Source: Gammaproteobacteria bacterium
GTDB lineage: Bacteria > Pseudomonadota > Gammaproteobacteria > Pseudomonadales > Pseudohongiellaceae
Direction: 5' to 3'
Length of the DNA: 64,000 nucleotides
NCBI GenBank assembly: GCA_029242705.1
Contig: JAQWTK010000011.1
Location: 1 to 64,000 of the forward strand
A program made the translations under genes and the position numbers. This document shows positions 59,431 to 64,000 of this stretch, piece after piece (the first letter of the stretch is position 1; every line of letters begins with the position of its first letter). The notes below the pieces were generated by a model. The model was not told the origin of the DNA. It was given only the letters and a program-made list of their open reading frames with translations, and searched no databases.

Positions 59431-59892
59431 TTAGGTTGGATTATCTTTGGACAACCTATCGATTTCTTCTCTAAATTCGTTAAGATCTTTAAAACTGCGA
59501 TAAACAGAAGCAAATCTAACAAAAGCAACTTCATCTAAGATTCTTAGTTCCGTCATCACCTGCTCTCCTAGATCACGAGATTGAATTTCTCTTTCTCCTG
59601 TAGAGCGAAGATTAGCTTTGATCCGGCTTATAGCTTCTTCTACTTTTTCTATGCTAACTGGCCTTTTCTCTAAAGCTTTTGAAAAGCCGGCTAACAATTT
59701 ATCTTCATTGAAGGGCTCTCGAATACCATCTTGTTTAATAATACGAGGCATTACAAGTTCCGCAGACTCATAAGTAGTAAACCGCTCTTCACAGGTTATG
59801 CACTCCCGTCTACGACGAACATGATTCCCTTCAGAAACTAATCTGGAATCAATTACTTTAGTATCTACAGCGCCGCAGAAAGGACAATACAT
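59431..59892 (-). CDS. nrdR: Ribonucleotide reductase repressor NrdR
   Basis: 153 residues; ribosome site AAGGG. Zinc ribbon [17 protein letters not shown] with [12 protein letters not shown], then the ATP-cone domain ([37 protein letters not shown]). It binds NrdR boxes to repress nrd operons according to nucleotide levels. The glyA-nrdR-ribD order is common in Gammaproteobacteria. Confidence 0.96.
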   Translation of the reverse strand: MYCPFCGAVDTKVIDSRLVSEGNHVRRRRECITCEERFTTYESAELVMPRIIKQDGIREPFNEDKLLAGFSKALEKRPVSIEKVEEAISRIKANLRSTGEREIQSRDLGEQVMTELRILDEVAFVRFASVYRSFKDLNEFREEIDRLSKDNPT

Positions 59893-59936
59893 ATCAACCC
59901 TTTAAATTTAATATTTAATCTTGCAAATTATTCCGC

Positions 59937-61190
59937 TTATCGATACACCGGAAAGCGAGAACAGAGTTCCAACACCTTAGACTTAATTTCAGTAACCTTT
60001 GATTCATTTTTTATGTCTTCGAGTAAGTCGCACATCCACGAAGTCAACAACGATACCTCTTCCTCTCTAAAACCACGTGTAGTTATGGCTGGAGATCCGA
60101 TCCTCAATCCACTCGTCACAAAAGGTGGATTAGGGTCATTTGGAATAGCATTCTTATTAACCGTAATATTCGCGTTTCCTAATACTGCATCAGCCTCTTT
60201 ACCGGTCAATCCCTGCTTAACAAGGCTTAGGAGAAATAAATGATTGTCGGTGCCATTAGAAACAACATCAAACCCTCTCTTAATAAAACCCTGAGCCATA
60301 GTTCTAGAATTTTCGACGGTTTGTTTTTGATACGCTACAAATTCTTTACTCATCGCCTCCTTAAAACAAATAGCCTTAGCGGCGATCACATGCATTAAAG
60401 GCCCACCCTGACTCTCTGGAAAAACCGAAAAGTTGAGCGCTTTTTCTAGATCAGGATTCGATTTCGCCAAGATAATTCCGCCGCGAGGGCCACGGAGCGT
60501 TTTATGCGTAGTTGAGGTAGTCACATCAGCAATGCCAATCGGACTAGGATAAACTCCTGCTGCAATCAACCCCGAAACATGTGCCATATCTACCAAAAAG
60601 TAAGCACCCACGTCATCTGCAATTTCTCTAAATTTTTGCCAATCGACAACTCGCGAATAGGCTGAAAAGCCAGCCACAATTAATTTAGGCTTATGTTTTT
60701 GTGCAAGAGTATTAACTTCTTCATAATCTATTTCGCCCGTCTCATTATTTAGCCCATATTGCACCGAATTATATATTCGGCCCGAAAAACTTACTGTTGC
60801 CCCATGAGTTAAATGTCCACCATCCGCAAGACTCATCCCTAGTAGTGTGTCTCCGGGCTCCATTAACGCCATATAAGCCGAAGCATTTGCTTGAGAGCCA
60901 GAATGAGGCTGAACGTTTGCATAATCCGCTTTATATAGTTCCTTTACCCTAGCAATCGCTAATTCTTCGACGATGTCAACATTTTAACAGCCACCATAGT
61001 AGCGTTTTGCTGGATAACCCTCTGCATATTTGTTTGTCAAAATCGAGCCCTGTGCTTCCATTACAAATGGGCTAGTATGATTTTCGGAAGCAATCAATTC
61101 TATATGCTCTTCTTGGCGAGTTTTTTCTGCTTCGATAGCTGCACTAATTTCCGGATCAAATTCCGATAGGCTGATATCGCTTTTAAACAT
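59937..61190 (-). pseudogene. glyA: Serine hydroxymethyltransferase glyA, interrupted by one in-frame TAA
   Basis: The frame begins at ATG 61190 (GGAG upstream) and reads as normal GlyA to RYYGGC. It meets TAA at 60984-60986 exactly where the family has Glu, then continues in the same frame as [48 protein letters not shown] (the PLP Lys) to a stop at 59937. Counting the stop as a residue, the protein would be 417 aa, the usual length. A single G to T change in GAA explains it. Either a sequencing error, a recent nonsense mutation or a stop that is read through. An internal ATG at 60872 would lose about 106 N-terminal residues. Confidence 0.9.
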
Positions 61191-61358
61191 TCATTACTCC
61201 GACTGGTTTAACTTGAAATTTGATGAGCCGTCATTCTACCTGATGCCAATCTAATGAGCATCAATATATTAGTCGTTAGGTATTTTTTTTTACAACAAAC
61301 AAGATAATTCGTGTGCCATAATACCATCTTTAAAAAGATGAAATTATCGGAACGGGAA

Positions 61359-63026
61359 ATGTCTCAATTCGTTTATACAATGCATCAAGTTGGCAAAATT
61401 GTGCCTCCTAAACGCGAAATACTTAAAGATATTTCGCTATCATTTTTCCCTGGCGCCAAAATAGGGGTGCTTGGATTAAATGGAGCAGGAAAATCCACTT
61501 TATTAAGAATAATGGCTGGCATAGACAAAGAAATTAACGGTGAAGCTAGGGCACAACCCGGAATAAAAATCGGCTACCTGCCCCAAGAACCAGAGCTAGA
61601 CGAATCCAAAGATGTTCGCGGAAATGTTCAAGATGGTATTAGAAACGTCATTGAACTGCTTGAGAATTTTAATGAGATCAGTGAAAAATTTGCAGAACCG
61701 TTATCTGACGAAGAAATGAATAGTTTATTGGAAAAACAGGGTGCCCTTCAAAATGATATAGATGCTGTTGACGGCTGGCAGATAGAGAGGACTCTTGAAG
61801 TGGCTGCAAATGCACTCCGACTTCCTGCGTGGGAGGAAAATGTGAAACATCTCTCTGGCGGAGAGAAAAGGCGTGTCGCCCTCTGTAGGTTATTACTTTC
61901 TAAGCCCGATATGCTGTTATTGGACGAACCTACTAACCATCTAGATGCTGAAAGCGTCGCTTGGCTCGAGAGATTCCTTCTTGAATATTCAGGTACCGTA
62001 GTTGCGATAACTCACGATCGTTATTTCCTTGATAATGCTGCAGGCTGGATACTCGAACTTGACCGTGGCTACGGTATCCCTTATGAAGGTAATTATAGTG
62101 CCTGGTTAGAAGCCAAGGAAAAAAGACTGGCCGTAGAAGAAAAGCAACAAGCTGCTCGTGAAAAAACAATTAAATCAGAGTTAGAATGGGTTCGCGCTAA
62201 CCCTAAAGGACGGCAGTCCAAGAGCAAGGCAAGAATCGCGCGATTCGAAGAATTAAATTCACAGGACTTCCAGAAACGCAATGAGACCTCTGAACTTTAT
62301 ATCCCTCCTGGACCTCGACTCGGAGATAAAGTTTTAGAGGTAAAAAATCTTTGTAAAGGTTTTGGAGATAAAACTTTAATCGATAATCTCAATGTTTCTA
62401 TTACTAAAGGAAGCATAGTAGGCATAGTCGGTGGCAATGGAGCCGGGAAAACAACTTTCTTGAGAATGCTAGTCTCCTCTGACAGCCCTGATTCCGGATC
62501 AATCGAATTAGGCGAGACGGTCGATCTTGCTTATGTGGATCAAAGCAGGGATGAGTTAAGTGATGAGAAAACCGTATGGCAAGAAATTTCTGACGAACAA
62601 GACAATTTGCAAATTGGGAAATACGAAATTTCCTCTCGCGCCTATGCTAGCCGATTTAATTTTAAAGGTGGGGACCAACAAAAATTTGTCAAAGACCTCT
62701 CTGGTGGTGAAAGGAACCGCTTACATATGGCAAAACTTCTCAAAAAAGGAGGGAATGTACTACTCTTAGATGAACCAACAAACGATCTGGATGTAGAAAC
62801 ACTTAGAGCGTTAGAAGAAGGATTACTTGCATTCCCAGGTTGCGCAATTGTTGTATCTCATGACCGCTGGTTTCTTGATCGAATTTGCACACATATCCTA
62901 GCCTTCGAAGGTGACAGCCAAGTTGTTTATCATGAAGGAAATTACTCTGATTACGAAACCGATCGGAAGACCCGACTTGGAGAAGCAGTGCAACCAACTA
63001 GAATGAAATACAAGAAGCTGACCTAG
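61359..63026 (+). CDS. ettA: Energy-dependent translational throttle protein EttA
   Basis: 555 residues from the ATG at 61359-61361, where the protein aligns with known EttA starts (MSQFVYTMHQVGKIVPPKR); a GTG at 61311 is in frame but unlikely. Two ABC domains: GVLGLNGAGKSTLLRIMAG with LSGGEKRRVALCRLLL and GIVGGNGAGKTTFLRMLV with LSGGERNRLHMAKLLK, joined by a Lys/Glu-rich linker. ABC-F protein that binds the ribosomal E site and gates elongation by ATP/ADP ratio. Its tail overlaps the convergent RepP gene by 4 nt. Confidence 0.96.
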   Translation: MSQFVYTMHQVGKIVPPKREILKDISLSFFPGAKIGVLGLNGAGKSTLLRIMAGIDKEINGEARAQPGIKIGYLPQEPELDESKDVRGNVQDGIRNVIELLENFNEISEKFAEPLSDEEMNSLLEKQGALQNDIDAVDGWQIERTLEVAANALRLPAWEENVKHLSGGEKRRVALCRLLLSKPDMLLLDEPTNHLDAESVAWLERFLLEYSGTVVAITHDRYFLDNAAGWILELDRGYGIPYEGNYSAWLEAKEKRLAVEEKQQAAREKTIKSELEWVRANPKGRQSKSKARIARFEELNSQDFQKRNETSELYIPPGPRLGDKVLEVKNLCKGFGDKTLIDNLNVSITKGSIVGIVGGNGAGKTTFLRMLVSSDSPDSGSIELGETVDLAYVDQSRDELSDEKTVWQEISDEQDNLQIGKYEISSRAYASRFNFKGGDQQKFVKDLSGGERNRLHMAKLLKKGGNVLLLDEPTNDLDVETLRALEEGLLAFPGCAIVVSHDRWFLDRICTHILAFEGDSQVVYHEGNYSDYETDRKTRLGEAVQPTRMKYKKLT

Positions 63027-63730
63027 AGCCCAAGGTCTTCCTTGAGCTTAGCTAAGCGATCCTTAGTTTCTTGCTTACTCGTGGGAATGTCCACTTTTTC
63101 TTTTAATGCTGGCGGAGTCTTTAACTGCAAATCTTCTCCTGTCATTACTTTCTTAACGACTTGAGTATAATTGTATTCAAACACTGGGAACGTAATATTC
63201 TCTGGCTCGTTTGCTAACAAAAACCAACCGGTAGCTTGTCCAGCAAAGTAGACTCCCTCATGACTCCAGTTATAGGAAGATTTTGGCGAAGGTGCACCAC
63301 AAGCCTCTGTATAAGCGGCTCGCACCGGCGGTAGCCCAAAAAGCTCATAGCCTTCTTCGCATGAGCTTATGAACGCAGCTATGGAGGGCAAATATTCTTG
63401 GCTTTTAATGATTTTTTTTCCAGCAGCAACGATATGAGAGGGAGAGTATTGTTCCAAATTACTTAACCAATAGTTCTTAGCAATTGTCAGTGACTCAAAA
63501 TCGGCAAAGGCTTTATGGAATTGGTTATGATAAGCAAACTCGAACTCGGCGAAAACTTGATTGATAGCATCAATATGATCCATAGCCAATTGATTAGCAT
63601 TGCTACTTCCAGTTTCCACCTTTGAGCTGCTAAGACTAGAGCTATTCTGCCCAGCTTCTGTCAGAGATCTGCTGGAACCTTTCTTTAATTCTTTGCTGAC
63701 TTGATCCAGCAATGGATTGATTTTCTGCAT
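63023..63730 (-). CDS. Replication protein P family protein (lambda P-like, chromosomal)
   Basis: 235 residues from the ATG at 63728-63730; a TTG at 63751 or a later ATG at 63583 are possible. A Ser-rich N-terminal linker precedes the domain: AINQVFAEFEFAYHNQFHKA, SLTIAKNYWLSNLEQYSPSH, KSQEYLPSIAAFISSCEEGY, PPVRAAYTEACG, SHEGVYFAGQATGWFLLANE, FPVFEYNYTQVVKKVMTGED. This matches the lambda P family of helicase loaders as found on many gammaproteobacterial chromosomes. It follows the DnaT-like gene with an overlap of 89 nt in a different frame, so the pair is probably co-translated. A role in loading or restart of the replicative helicase is inferred. Confidence 0.8.
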   Translation of the reverse strand: MQKINPLLDQVSKELKKGSSRSLTEAGQNSSSLSSSKVETGSSNANQLAMDHIDAINQVFAEFEFAYHNQFHKAFADFESLTIAKNYWLSNLEQYSPSHIVAAGKKIIKSQEYLPSIAAFISSCEEGYELFGLPPVRAAYTEACGAPSPKSSYNWSHEGVYFAGQATGWFLLANEPENITFPVFEYNYTQVVKKVMTGEDLQLKTPPALKEKVDIPTSKQETKDRLAKLKEDLGL

Positions 63731-64000
63731 AGGATATTTCTGATGATGCAAATTGTTTTAATTGTTTTGCCCAATTCTGCTTTATATATTGAAGGAATAC
63801 TGTATTCCATGATGACTTTACTTGTTGACTATCTTTCCAATACATCAAAAACTCGGGAATACGGCTACGCGCATAATTCTCATCTATCTCAGCTAGTGCT
63901 AAAATTTCATAACAATCCCTACTAGGCTGCCAGCCCTCCGGAATAGGCTTGGGAGTATCGTCAAAACCAAAAGAAGCGGAAAACTTTGACCACTGTCGGC
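63642..64000 (-). CDS. DnaT-like ssDNA-binding domain protein, N-terminus beyond right edge
   Basis: The minus strand is open from the right edge to TGA/TAA-type stop at 63642-63644. It encodes WSKFSASFGFDDTPKPIPEG, WQPSRDCYEILALAEI, YARSRIPEFLMYWKDSQQ, SSWNTVFLQYIKQNW and a tail. The W-P-S, IPEFLMYW and SWNTxFLxYIxxxW pattern is that of the DnaT C-terminal domain, which binds single-stranded DNA and helps the primosome load helicase. The start lies outside the window. With the RepP gene it forms a putative replication-restart module. Confidence 0.85.
   Translation of the reverse strand, partial: RQWSKFSASFGFDDTPKPIPEGWQPSRDCYEILALAEIDENYARSRIPEFLMYWKDSQQVKSSWNTVFLQYIKQNWAKQLKQFASSEISYAENQSIAGSSQQRIKERFQQISDRSWAE

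Noticed and set aside
63023-64000. Prophage border suggested by lambda-P-like protein
   Set aside because: Neighbours are housekeeping genes and there is no integrase, repressor or structural gene in view. Chromosomal copies of this pair are known in Gammaproteobacteria. The region beyond the edge cannot be seen.
1-64000. tRNA, rRNA, CRISPR arrays, insertion sequences, attachment sites
   Set aside because: I looked through the intergenic gaps and found no cloverleaf ends, rRNA core sequence, spaced direct repeats or transposase frames.

Overview
The window looks like chromosome of a free-living, probably marine, aerobic gammaproteobacterium. The evidence is the gene order on the right (glyA, nrdR, ribD, ribE, ribBA, ribH, nusB, thiL, pgpA, ribA and xseB, ispA, dxs), the ECF11-type sigma factor with its ChrR anti-sigma factor and a photo-oxidative-stress lipid operon, a B12-riboswitch-controlled TonB receptor, and many secreted or Tat-exported proteins of families common in marine Gammaproteobacteria and Planctomycetes. 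I see no tRNA, rRNA, CRISPR array, transposase or prophage. By eye the left 25 kb is richer in G+C than the right half. Taxonomy is inference; no marker gene settles it.

Left part (1-17573) is mostly secreted proteins. A TPR protein cut by the left edge is followed by a forward run LRR / five-bladed propeller / LRR / CapA-like (1540-6429). Then come two small secreted proteins, a Tat-exported Ntn-hydrolase of the aspartylglucosaminidase family, a methyltransferase, and a tandem pair of secreted paralogues of unknown function (10295-12378). These converge on a reverse operon of DUF1592 di-heme protein, DUF1552 Tat protein and ankyrin protein (12406-17573).

The middle part (17731-37001) holds a Tag-like glycosylase, a BON lipoprotein and a periplasmic molybdenum hydroxylase operon (Fe-S, Mo and FAD subunits, coupled by 4-nt overlaps, plus a small orphan gene). 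It continues with a degenerate MBL-fold protein, a TetR regulator with an 8-G tract in its promoter region, and a BKACE enzyme. The rpoE-chrR pair is divergent from a seven-gene operon (NTF2-like, SDR, FAD oxidoreductase, DUF1365, Cfa-like, DUF2878, chalcone-isomerase-like). Two matching ECF11-type promoters lie between them, one per direction. Next come a Tat-exported DapA-like protein divergent from a PQQ-type dehydrogenase and a cupin.

The right part (37064-64000) is more housekeeping: 1-Cys peroxiredoxin, lipid-type methyltransferase with a VTT membrane protein, a GFA protein, a complete oligopeptide ABC transporter (oppABCDF) whose OppC carries an inserted fibronectin-III-like domain, the isoprenoid genes, a cobalamin riboswitch with btuB, cobO, btuF and a CobC-like phosphatase, the riboflavin cluster, glyA (interrupted by one in-frame TAA), ettA, and a chromosomal replication-protein-P / DnaT-like pair.

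The best candidates for under-described biology are the secreted LRR-propeller-LRR-CapA run, the DUF1592-DUF1552-ankyrin operon beside the tandem secreted paralogues, the ECF11-controlled lipid-modification operon, and the Fn3-bearing OppC. Two places (glyA stop; signal peptide start near 7083) look like single-base lesions or sequencing errors.
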